64,000 nt of DNA from Diphasiastrum complanatum. Taxonomy: Eukaryota; Streptophyta; Lycopodiopsida; Lycopodiales; Lycopodiaceae. The notes under the pieces are model-generated. The model ran no database searches. It was not told the origin of the DNA and saw only the letters and a program-made list of their open reading frames with translations. The position numbers and the translations under genes were made by a program. The DNA lies in assembly GCA_029204225.1 (NCBI GenBank), contig CM055107.1, positions 21,252,000-21,315,999 on the forward strand, given 5' to 3'. Each line of letters opens with the position of its first letter. Position 1 is the first letter of the stretch. This document shows positions 47,401 through 58,621 of the stretch, one piece after another.

Positions 47401-50400
47401 GCAAGAGAATATGTAGGAGCTCAAAAAATCTTTCAAAGAATGGGTATTGGCATGCTTCTGTTGTACCAAATAAATGTAATCATTGTATTCATTTGGCACG
47501 ATTAGCTTAATGTGGCGGAACCAATGCGTCTAGACCAAGAATGTCAAGCAATGACATGAACAAGTGAATATGGTGGTGTATAGGGATTCCTAGCGACACA
47601 CAAGGCCCATGGAATTTGAACTAACATCCTCACGAACTAGCTCCTCAGACATAGAAGAGATACTAGGAATATCACCACATGAAGTATAATAACCTAGATT
47701 ATCTGTTGTAGCATTTTACTTATGAGATGGAGTGTAATGAACTAGGAATTGTTGTAGAATTGAGAGGACATTGACATGTATGCTAACTGCTATAGGAACA
47801 TGAACCTCTGACAAAGCCACAAAAAATACATGAATAACACATAACCCCGATAGAACTAGATAGCTCAACATTAAAGGCAATGTTTTTTTAGAGTTGGGGA
47901 GTGTTATGAACTCATCTAAGAGTGTTATGAACTCGTCCTTCCCTAACCCTGATTACTAGTTGCTCTAATTAGTATACATTTAGGTACTAGGCTAGTTACT
48001 ATCAAGAGCATGTCCTTATGGGACCCAAGTACCCTAATTTTGCCCTAATCTCTAGAAGGTTTCATTAGGGGCCTCTAGATAGTATATATAGGCCTATTAT
48101 TTAGTCATTAGGTAGATTATTGTATTCCTTCTCTTCTATCATGTATTGCTTGGGCTTTTTGTGAGAGATCTCGTCTATGCTTAGCTACTGCTTGTAGGGC
48201 TTTAGCCATTGTTCTTCATTTGATACCAATATTTGTGATCGTGTTCATAACAAAGGAGCTCTAAACCACAACAGGAGAAGCCTACAAGAGGAAGATCAAT
48301 TTGATTCAAATAGATGCAAAAGGATAGAAGAATCTAGTAGTACAAAACACAAGCATATAAATATATCCCCACAAAATTCCAAAAAAAAACATGAAAGTAA
48401 CGAAGTCACAAGTTTGAAAAATACAAATTTCTAGTGCCGTACTTTCAAGGAACCTATGTGAACAAATCATAGGATGACCTTTGACTATATGATGAGAGTA
48501 AACCAAAATCTATTTAAATTGAATATATGAAGTTATGAACATTGTAGAGGGAATTAAAGTCCAAAACTAAAAATAATGGTCTCTTTCAAAAACAAAAACT
48601 GAAGGAAAACAAATTCAAGTTCTCTAGAAGGATCTAAATAGTGCAGAATATGGAGCCCAATTCCGCACTGCCAGAAAGGTGCTTTGACAATACTTGGCCT
48701 ATGTTGTCATTAGACCATGCCTAAGGCCTACTATTTCTTAGTTAGGATTTATTAGCTTTCAAGATATTAGATATGAATAGTAGCTCCTCGTTTATTAGAT
48801 TGATTTATCAAAATTAGTTCTTAGATCAGCTTAGTATAAACTTTGCATAGTCTCATTTTAGTTGTAGTTTATGTTTGAGTTCAAATTAGCTTTTTGTCAT
48901 CACCTTTTCTATAGAGATTGTCATGTTGCTATTGATCACTCTTTTTAAGTGTCTTTCTCTATTTCATGTAGTCATAGGTCCCGCGGTACCGGGTACAAAA
49001 ACAAAAAGATTTTTTTTTACGAAAATAACACGGGAAAAAATTTCAATATTTTTTTTAATTTTTTTATTATGGTACCGCCCTGGTACCGCGGATCCCAGGG
49101 CGGTACTATACCGGCGGTACCACTGTTATGATATCGGCGGTACCATAACAGCGGTACCACAGGGCACTATGCATGCAGTATTGTGCTATTTTGCCTATAA
49201 GTAAAGTAGTAGAAGATAGTGGAACAACATAGCTGAGCAAGTTGGTGACTAGATTTGCTTTACACGAGCTACATGCTTCAAATTACTTCCTTGCTAAGAG
49301 TTCTTCATTTTCTAGTTTTGCTTGTTGGTTGCTCTGAACCCAAAACTTATGGTCCCCAAATAAAGACGAGGTGTTTTCAAAGAATATTTTGACATGCAAG
49401 GCTCAATCTAAGCTTTCTCAATATAGCAAACTTTCATGCTAAAAGATGCTTACAAAATCCGAAAATTGCTCAACTTTGATTTATTTTTGTTCGCAATCTT
49501 ACAGTTTCAAATTGTACTTATCTATGCTTTAAAAAGTTTGGTTTTGTTGAATCTAGTGAATGTGACAATTTAATACTACGCACCAATGCAAGCTATGATG
49601 AAGTACCTGTGAAAGATTTCAGATCCTTAAGATGCAATCTACTTGAATGATCTTTGGTTAGAAAGAGAAATACACTACCAATCTCACCAATGTAGAAAAA
49701 TCAGCATCTACACACAATTTGTGATGCAAACACTAATAGAACTTGATCAAACTTGAATGAAATGATTATGTACTGTTGCTGTCCGTACAAAACCAGCAAG
49801 CTACTGTATTTCACACGTGTGGATCCAAAAATAGCAAATATAGATCATTCTACACATAGAATTGCAAGCAATCACCAAGATAGTGCACCAATGGATAGTA
49901 GAACCCAAGAGAACCATGTATAAGCATGAAATGTGATAGAGAAGAGAGAAGATCACTCTCTCCACGAGTTACATCCGTTTATAGCAGGTCCAAACCCTAT
50001 TTGGCCACTTGGCTTTCCCACCAAAATGCTAACCCTACTAATTTTGGGTCTAGATTCAATGTACCCAACTTATTCAAATTGAATCTACTCAAACTCGCAT
50101 TCTATCTTTCCCACACTTTCAAAAAGTGTTTATTCAAATGAAATTTAAACTAATGAACTTTGAAAAGTCAACCTCTAAGTCTAAAACAAGTTTTGGCCTC
50201 AATAAGCCAAATATGGAAATATTGCAAAATGTGATGAAACTAGTTGAATCTTTCACAGTACCTATGTCTTACATGAAGCTTGTGTAATGTTTGGAAATTT
50301 CACTAAACAATATCACTTTTGATGCTAAGCATTTACTAGAAGTTGGTTCTCACATCATTTTCTGTATATATGGTAGGACATATATATATATATATATATA

Positions 50401-53400
50401 AATATGGGCTTAAAGATGTTGAATCTGTTATGGATAGGTTTATAAGGATGGCACAACCACAATGTCAACACATGAACGAAAAGCAAGCTTGCGTGAGTTC
50501 TACAGTAAGTGAACTGTGATCTATCTTCCCTCTCTAATCACTAGACATGTGTAGGTTGTATGTAAATTTACATTCAGGGAAATCTTTTGGCATACTCTTT
50601 TTTTTTCATTTGCCAAGTTTACAATTCATAAATTTTTCTTTGAATTTGCTGATATCTAGGGATTTTTTCACTATGATGATGATGAACTACTTCATGATGC
50701 ATTGGAATTGTTGTTTCAATGTACTTAAATTGCTATTATTGACAAAATAAAAATTTATCATAGAGATTCAAGAGCAATCATTAAATAAACAAGATTTGCA
50801 CACAAAAACCCTTCACACAACTCTAAGCTCCTCGATATATGCATTCTACCAAAATGACAATATACAAACATATTTCTTAGGGCTAACCATGTATGCTTGG
50901 TTAGCCATTATGGGACAAATGCCTTAGTGAGTTGACCATCATGCAACCATTACACTACACTCCATGCTATATTAACGTAGGTGAGCTGCTTAAAATAATA
51001 GCATACTAAAGTCCTTGAGAGCAAATAAATTTGAGCTCTCATTTCTAACACACTCTCTAAAGCTTTGATTCATATTAAAAACAAAAAGTCTGTTTCGAAG
51101 ATATTCAAACGTTTCTCTAGATAGAGGCTTTGTAAATATGTCTGCTAGTGGTTCTTCAGTCTTGTAATGCATCACATCATTTCTTTAGATAGTAAATGTT
51201 CTCATACAAAGTGATACTTGATTTTGACGTGTTTCGTGCATGCATGGATCATGGGATTCTTTGTTAGCTAAAAGCCACTGGAGCTATCACACAACATGGT
51301 AGTAGTTTTTTCTCAAGATAAACCTATTTTAGAAAGAGTCTGATGCCATCAAATAGCTTCTTTCATAACTTTAACATAAAGCATTATACTTTGCTTCAAT
51401 GGTGGAGAGTGCAACAGTTTGTTGTTTCTTACTAGATCAGAAAAAACAACCATTGCCAAAATGAAAGATATCTCCTGTAGTTGATTCCTTGTCATCTATA
51501 CTTCCTCCCCAATCAGCATCGACTAACCAAGTAAAGTAGGATACAAGGGCATTCAATGATCTTTTGTTGGCTAACTAAATTCACTAACTAAACTAGCTAC
51601 ATAGCCATAAATCAACTAACTAAATCAATTGCATAGTTATGTCAAGTCTTGTAGTTCTTAGGTAAATCAAACCTTTCAACCAATTTTCTAGATTTAGAAT
51701 CAATTGGTTGAGTAGCCTCATGTGAAGACAATTTTTTACCAACTTCAGTTGGAATTGAAACATGCTTGCAATCCATCGTATGAAAGCGCTTCATAATCTC
51801 CTTAACATGCTTCTTTTGAGTAAGAAATATACGAGTATCACATTGCGTGACTTCAACACCTGGACAATAGCTCAGAAGATTGAGATCAATCATTTCAAAA
51901 TTACTATGTAGATCGTCGTCCTTGATTGATTCAAGGTCATCTTTTGTGATGATTAGATCATCCATGTAAAGTATCACCAAAGTGACATTTTCATCATGAG
52001 ATAAAATGTAAAAGGAATTTGAACAGATCCTTACCAAGCCATTGGATAAGAAAGTCTTCTATGTGCTTGTACCATGCTCGAGGCGTTTGAACTTCCCTAC
52101 AGAGAGTATAGTACACCAAAGTCGATGTTCGAGAAATGAGGGTTTGTTGCCAGTATATATACATGTTAAGAAAACATCCTAGAAGGTTGCAAAAGATGAA
52201 AAAGACAATAGGATAGGGTTCTTTTAGTGGTGTGCCTCCTTTAGGGCCTTTCAAAATAGTTTTACTTCCAACTTAGGAAGGAGGCCTAGAAACAATAGGG
52301 TTGTTCAAAATCTAGTTGTGAGGCATGCATGTAGGGAAATATCGAACTGTGTGTTTACAGGAGTGGTGGATGGTAGGAGCACATGTGCATGGCTAGGATG
52401 TTACTCTAGCGTCATGGTGCATGAGAAAGGCGAGAGGGTGGGTGTTAGTGGTATGGGACATTGGTATCATCGTAGTCTTGATCGTGCTTGATGGTTGTGT
52501 TGGTAGCTCCAATGCATAGGGGTGAGTTCAAATAGATCCTACAAATGGGCAGTTAGCGATTGTTCATAATTGTTGGTGTGAAATTACCTTACGAAGATCG
52601 GCTTAACTGGAATACTTCTGATTGATATCAGATCCATCATTCTTCAGGTTTAAGGTGCACTTGTTCCAAACTTAAATCCAATATAATTTTTCCATCATTT
52701 TGTTAGTTGATCAATTTCTTTTAATTTGGGTCTTAAGGCTTGAATTTTTTAGATTTCTGGCATCTATGAAAAGCTTGTTTTGTATGTTGGAAAACTGGCT
52801 TTTAAAACTTACATTACTAATGTGCTGAAGCCTTGTCTTAAAGGCATATTAGAGCACCCAATTGGCATTTTTAAGTAATCAGTTTTTTGTTGTCTTTGTT
52901 TTTCCCTAAAGTCATAATTTGCCGACTGTTTCAGGTGTAGGATGGTCCAATTTACGTGCAGGATGGTCCATGCAGGCGTAAAGGAGTGCAGTGTGGGCCT
53001 AAACCACGCCCCTGGCAGATGCTTGCACGATGGTCCACGCCTAAACCCTAAAAAACATGGAATTAGGGCATGGAAATTGAAATTTGTGATATGGACGTAG
53101 ACGGGTGGAACGGAGGTCACAGGAGTCTCTGCAAGTATGTGGAAATGCATTCTAGGCTCAGACATCACATGAATCATTTGCCCATAAGTCATTTTGTGAA
53201 AATGGCAAAAATACACAAGCATTTGGAATGTGGTGTTCAAATCTCGCTAGGCGTGCCTAAACGGCTGAAACTGACGTCGTAGGAATCACCGTGGGCATGA
53301 AGAAAGGTGGTCTAGAGCCAAACTACGCTCGATTTGGTTGCCTACAACTCAATGTCAACACTTGCAAAAAATCAAGCCTACACTTACCAAATATAAAAAA

Positions 53401-56400
53401 CTGATCGATTCGCTCTCCAAGAAGCTCAGATTACCCTGGCACCGTGCACACCACCTCCGTATCGCCGAGTAGATGCCTGCCGACTATCACTCGCGAAGAT
53501 CGGAAGCCTAGAACTCATAAAAAAAAAAATTTGCCGCCTCCACGGCTGGCGCATTTCTGACTGCGAGGAGGAGGCCAGAAAATGCATAAAACGTTTTTTT
53601 TTAAGAACGATTCTTTACAATGATTTGTTGCAGCGAATCGCGACTCCAGCGAATCGCGATTCGCTGCAACTATGATTCGAATGTTGTTCGAAATGGTACT
53701 TCTAGTGGAGGATGTGTTTTTGGGGTATTGCTATATTCAAAGATGCCACGACACAGGGTAGTCACACTTGCTGACACATGTCACTAAACTATTGATAGCT
53801 CCAAATTAACATTTCGCATACCTTTAAAGGCTGTCACCTCAAGTTAGCTGTTATGTACAAATTTGGGTACAATACAAATAACTTCCTTCTATAGGAAGTA
53901 GTCCAAGGAATTTTAGTCTTTGATCACCCTCTTTCTCCCAAGTGTCCTCATCATCTGACTTATCTCTCCAATGAACCAGATATTGAATAATCATATGGTT
54001 TTTAAGCTTATGTCATCGTATGTCTATGACTTTCTCTTGCTCCATCGGTACAAAGAATGTCAAAATCTCCAACTAAACCAATTATTGTTTTGAAATAATG
54101 TTGTCCTTTTCACCCAATCAGTCTTTCAAACAACTAACATGGACTACATGCTGATGGATTCTATGAATGGGTGGTTAGTGAGTGTTCATCATTGATGGTT
54201 TGTGGTTACCTTACAAAGATTTTCTTAAAGGGGATCCTTACAATTGTCATGAATATGTGCTGTCACGATAATGAACATAATAGGCCAAATATGAACAAAT
54301 TTGTTGTATAGTATAGATACAAATCAATGATACCATATGAACTTGGGAAGTAACCTATGGTGGCCATCCAAAGCACCATTGTCAATGGTTGACAAAAATG
54401 TGTAGCAGAACAAAGATTCCAATATGTTTCTTTGAATACCCATGGAGATCATGATAATTGGATCTCCTAATAATGGTCATAACATGCTATAAGGATGAAC
54501 AGAAGAAAGATCAAGTGCAAAGTACCAAATTATCCGTGGAATCCACGGAATGCTGTTTGAGGGCTGTAACAGGGTTGCCAAGTGATACTCCTGGAGAATA
54601 TAAGAGGGGGTGAATGATAAAGAAAAGTCGGGTAGCATTGAAGCTGAAAGCAAGCTATCCTCGCAACGATGGAACCACAATGGCTAAAGATAAATTGCTA
54701 TCCTCTCGAATGACGGCTGAAAATCTGTGAACTGCCTTAATGTAATGTGATAAATGTTGTCCCCTGAATAGATAGTGTAGTAATTACAGGATAAGTACAT
54801 GGATGTAAATGGTCTGTCTCCATGGCTGAAAACATGCACCACAAATCTACTTAGGAGGGATTGGGGTCAAGTGTGTGCTTGAGGTGGAGGGTGTGGGAAG
54901 TAGAAGAGGGAGAGCCTCTCTGGTACGCCTCACTTTCTACTATGCGGCTATGGCTGGGAGGAGACTTTACGGTAGTGCTCTTTGGTGTGTTTATCTTGCT
55001 ACGTATTATCAAGAGGAATCGATAAAGTGGGTAATTTGTGCATACCTTTGTGTCTCTTAAGGTTTTGCTGTCTTTGGTTTGTGATTTGGTATCAAAGTAG
55101 TTGCTAGACTTGTGTGGGATTTGCATCATTTGTGCACATCATTGCTTAGATAATAGTGTGACCACAATATAGTCAATCGTTTGTCATAGACGTGCTGCTT
55201 TATGCACACGATGAGCATGATTAATTTATTTGACCTAGCAAGTTCGATCCGCTCTGTGTTCTAATTTATGGTTAAAAGGGGAAAATCAGCACTTCAGTTG
55301 ATCATAGCTTCTCCTACAGGTGTCAGATCATTCTGAGATTTTGGCAGTAGGTGGACAGCATTAGGGTGCCCTCAGCCAGCTTGATTTCACCTGATTTGGA
55401 GCTGTGGTTGCGGAGATATCGCAAAAAATCAGTTTTTGAACGTTTTTCAGGGCTGTTACAGTTGAAGGCACATAACTTTTTGGGTTTAGCTTCATCATGT
55501 TGTCTAGCCTAGCCGGCGACATTCATGTTGTCTAGCCTAGCTTTATCATTCAATTCTAAATCGATCTTCTAGGCATGTAAACTGATAAACAGATTTCTTT
55601 ACAACAATCTTATGTACATTCACACTTCTTAATTAAATTCTATGTTCTTCAAACCAGTGTATAATGTGTGAATGGTTATTGTTGTTTCTGTTTTTAGTTT
55701 GTGAATCAAATCCTCTTTAATCTCCTTGTGTGTCGAATCCGATGAGTCGAAGAGCAGAGTCACGACTGTGCTTGACACCTTTGAGTTCTATATCTATGGT
55801 TGTCTTCAACACCTACCGACTCATCGATTAATTGATTGGATGTCGTGACAGATGATCTAACACAGTGCTCTTTACTTACTAAGAGTTTCGCAGTGCTTAC
55901 CGACAGCTCGAATGTATCTCTCGACACTCTGAACCGTCGGTCCACCTCGCACCTCCTTATTTCCAACAGTATCTCCATGAGAATGGTAGGAACAATAGGA
56001 GCACAATTCCTCTACTTAAATGGCCTCTTTTGGGGTCCCCCAAACAAAAACTTGAAATGCTAACTTTTCAAACTCACTTGAAAAGTAAATACATGATATA
56101 CTTGGCCCATTGTTATTTTATAGGCCCCATGCATCATTTGAGTCTATAATGCTTTTGAGCCCTTCCAGTAGCTTGCAGATAGGACCTTCTGGATATCTAG
56201 GGTGATGTTCGCTCTCTAGAAGTTTCTTTAGGTCTTGGAGTACTCAAACAACATTAAAATGCCATAGCTCGCAATACAACTATAGCTGATTGGTTTGCTC
56301 TGTCAGTTATTTGTAGCTTAGAAACCCATTCGAACCCTTTGGGGCTAGAATTTACTGTATGTTCCGGAACGTACTGGGTCGATTTGTTTGTTCCTTTAAT

Positions 56401-58621
56401 AAATAAAAAAAGGTATTAAAGCAGCTGTTTTTAAAAATTGTCATTTAGGCTTATAATCAAAAGTTTCACAACACGCAAATATTGGAGGGTGTGATCTTAT
56501 GACCTACTGAGTGCCTGGTTTGTCATTGTGGGAGAATTAAGCCAAGGATCTTAAACTTGATGATAGTAACCAGCAGGCATGAAAATCTTGACACACAGAA
56601 TCCTTGCAAAGGAGCAAGTTTGATGTAAACTAATTTTATACGTTTACCTGGATGTTAAAGATCGTTTGAAGGCAAGATAAATCACCTTATTTCCATAGTA
56701 GCCCATTAGTCCACACCCAACACACAACTTTCAAGCTATGCGTGTGGCGACTGTGGTTTGTGGGAGCTGCTAGACTACACCCACGTGGCAACGGAGTTCG
56801 ATGTTGATAAATATGCCCACCATGTGCTTGCTGATGATCCGAGCATATGGGCCACAACCTTTGCTCAGACTCAGCTCCAAGTGTCTCGTCATTTGGAGGA
56901 GACAATGTTTCACCAGAAAGAGCAGTTTTGCTAAATGATACAGGTTCGCTTTTTGCTTTACATCCTTTGTTAAAAAAATACGTATTTTTAAAGTTTTCTT
57001 TTGGTCAAATTCTGGAACAGAACGCATTCCGAATGGGCAACGATGGTTTGTAGGAGCCTCTAGACTACAATAGCCCTTTGAAGATCATCTGTGACTTCTT
57101 CTGGTTCTGGAAGTCGTTCATACAGTGTTCTTGGTTGGAGATTCTTACATGATCTTTTGCTTCCATCTTTCTACAGGTGGTGTTTCTTCTATGAATGTGC
57201 TCATAACTGAGATAAGCTTTAGATCTCAGCTTTCAGTTTATTTCATCTACAATGAAAAAAGAACCTCATATTTAACCTTTTAGAGGATGCCTCTATATGC
57301 TTAAGAGGTGGCCATAATTCTTCAAAATTGTTAAAGCCTCCCAGTATGGTCAGCCTTATAGTGGCCAGCAGCCTATCAGCTGTCAAGAGGATGAGATTTT
57401 TTGGTTCTTTTCTCAAGTAACAACTATCTTGAAGAAACTGATCAAAATCTGCTACTTCCCAAAATTCTGACCCACAAACAAAATGGAAAAATCAAATCGG
57501 ACATTCAGTATCTAATAAGGAAAAGGTATAATTCCTAACTGAATTTCTATGTACGTGTCGTCAAACATTCTTATACATTATGTCAAATCTCTTTCAGCTG
57601 TCATTGTCTTTACCTTTAGCGATTGTCAAGGCAATGTTCTTGTAAAGGTGCATGGGTTGCCCAAACCCTTATTGTTTATTGAAGTAATGATGCATTATTG
57701 ATAATTTTGTATCTCGTTCTGTTCTGGTAGCTAAGCAACCTACTTTCAAAATTTTTGCAGCCTTCATCTATCCTTCACTGCAGCAGTTACAAGCAGGAAT
57801 TACCGAGCTGGAGGACAAAAAACAAAGGGCATTATGTATGGAAAGATTCAAGAAGAAAGCTGATGAGAAAAAGGGAAATGTGTCTGATCTTGATGTTGAA
57901 AGGGAGCAAGAGTGTGGTATTTGTATGGAGGTACACACCAAGATTGCACTACCAGACTGCAACCACTCAATGTGCATCAAATGCTTTCGAGAATGGTAAT
58001 GTAGTCTCTTCAAGATCTTAAATCAGGATTGTTTTCCTGTTGTATATTATTTTCATGACTGAAGTACTTTATGAACAATTTTCAATGACTGCAGCCAGTT
58101 GTGCTCCAAGTTGTATGTTAAAATCATGTTAGTTACCAGAGTATTTTGAAAGTATTGGTAAGTCTCATCGAACTCAAGTGTTGTGATATGTGTAATAAAG
58201 TCTTTGTCTTGTCACGACCGAGAAGCCATCAGGATTCTAGAAAAATTACATAGATGTGACTTTAAGCTACTTGTCAAAGCATAGTGCTTTAATCTGTTTA
58301 ACGTTTTTGGGAAGTGTTAATTTATGTTCCTACACATTCTTTAGGTTCCATTTTAAGGGTGTGGGGATGATAACATGCATATCTGAAGGTAAACTTGATG
58401 CTGTTTGCAGGCACACAAGGTCTCAATCATGTCCTTTCTGCCGTGACAGTTTAAAGCGTGTAAATTCCAGGGATTTGTGGATTTTTACTGAAAAGTGTGA
58501 AGTGGAAGATGTTGCATCTTTAGCAAGGGAAAATCTGCAAAGGCTGTTTGCTTACATTGACAAATTACCAGTTTTGGTGTCAGATAATTTTTTTTCAGTT
58601 TATGAGCTGCACATCAAGTGA
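44467..58621 (+). CDS. C3HC4 RING E3 ubiquitin ligase, AIRP2-like, five exons
   Basis: Exons: 44467-44552, 45165-45315, 50438-50504, 57761-57995 and 58411-58621. Every junction is GT-AG (donors GTTAGT, GTAAGA, GTAAGT, GTAATG; acceptors TTTCAG, GATAG, TTTGCAG, TTTGCAG) and every phase fits, giving 249 residues, the usual size for this family. Exon 1: FKESLKLLEADIQHVNT. Exon 2: REFDGACLQVRLSYSPAASF and LAGALGLLRILIYK. Exon 3: DGTTTMSTHERKASLREFY. Exon 4: YPSLQQLQAGITELEDKKQ and the RING start. The zinc ligands are C153, C156, C168, H170, C173, C176, C187 and C190 (ECGICMEVHTK...CNHSMCIKC...CPFCRDSLKRVNS). After the RING come DLWIFTE and ENLQRLFAYIDKLPVL. The Arabidopsis relatives ubiquitinate proteins in ABA signalling. 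The E3 role here follows from the family. The start is the first in-frame ATG; a 5' UTR exon may lie near 43.2 kb. Confidence 0.92.
47902..48252 (+). repeat. Copia-like 3' LTR inside RING intron 2
   Basis: TGTTATGAAC at 47902 (after a purine-rich GAGTTGGGGAG, a likely polypurine tract) and GTTCATAACA ending at 48252 form perfect 10-bp inverted tips. A TATA-like AGTATATATAGG lies at 48076-48087. A second TGTTATGAACTC at 47923 makes the exact start ambiguous by 21 bp. Upstream internal sequence (47460-47900) shows no clear coding remnant. Confidence 0.7.
48985..49158. repeat. GGTACC-rich palindromic MITE-like segment
   Basis: Six GGTACC palindromes occur at 48985, 49071, 49082, 49116, 49139 and 49153. 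Nested inverted repeats include GTACCGCCCTGG with CCAGGGCGGTAC (about 49072-49105) and CTGTTATG with CATAACAG (49123-49151). The GC-rich palindromes surround an A/T-rich core (49000-49070). It lies in RING intron 2. Confidence 0.6.
49608..50257 (-). repeat. Solo LTR of family 1 with 5-bp target duplication
   Basis: 650 bp from TGTGAAAGATTTCAG to TTGAATCTTTCACA. It is the reverse-oriented relative of the LTR at 10647-11300; shared words, read on this strand, include GTGCACCAATG(G/A), CACGAGTTACATCC and CCAAATAGGG or its complement. GTACC flanks it on both sides (49603-49607 and 50258-50262). No internal sequence accompanies it, so the element has been reduced by LTR-LTR recombination. It ends 180 bp before RING exon 3. 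Confidence 0.92.
50381..50400. repeat. (TA)n run before RING exon 3
   Basis: Ten TA units 37 bp upstream of the exon 3 acceptor. Confidence 0.9.
50990..52130 (-). pseudogene. Ty1/copia RT and RNase H remnant in RING intron 3
   Basis: Right to left: TPRAWYKHIEDFLIQWLGKD (about 52095-52035), then VTLVILYMDDLIITKDD with the catalytic YMDD (about 51985-51940), HSNFEMIDLNLLSYCPGVEV, RIFLTQKKHVKEIMKRFHTM and PTEVGKKLSSHEATQPIDSK. RNase H follows: LVDADWGGSIDDKES, SSKKQQTVALSTIEAKYNA and KTEEPLADIFTKPLSRETFE then YLRNRLFV, ending near 50990. Stops and shifts occur throughout, so it is dead. It lies antisense to the host gene. Confidence 0.88.
52131..53919. other. RING intron 3, unassigned
   Basis: No coding region recognised. 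Contains a short repeat of GTGCAGGATGGTCCA-like words (about 52937-52972) and the hairpin at 53627-53670. Confidence 0.45.
53627..53670. repeat. Perfect 17-bp inverted repeat (hairpin)
   Basis: GTTGCAGCGAATCGCGA (53627-53643) and TCGCGATTCGCTGCAAC (53654-53670) are exact complements with a 10-nt loop. GC-rich in an AT-rich intron. Confidence 0.95.
53920..54170 (-). pseudogene. Gypsy chromodomain fragment in RING intron 3
   Basis: On the minus strand it reads VDHVSCLK-like sequence (about 54150), then RRHKLKNHMIIQYLVHWRDK then SDDEDTWEKEGD. This closely resembles the chromodomain of the 9229-10640 element (RRHQLKNRLISEHLSRWKGK), so both belong to one chromovirus family. Stops intervene. Confidence 0.78.
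54171..55086. other. RING intron 3, possible LTR
   Basis: Ends at a primer-site-like sequence, so its right part may be a 5' LTR. The start could not be placed. Confidence 0.3.
55087..55100 (+). other. Primer-binding-site-like sequence
   Basis: TGGTATCAAAGTAG resembles the initiator tRNA-Met complement (TGGTATCAGAGC). Leader-like sequence follows (55290-55500, with GGAGATATCGC), as in copia elements. This suggests a decayed plus-strand copia element inside intron 3. Confidence 0.4.
55101..57760. other. Remainder of RING intron 3
   Basis: No coding region recognised. The acceptor TTTTTGCAG for exon 4 lies at 57752-57760. Confidence 0.5.
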
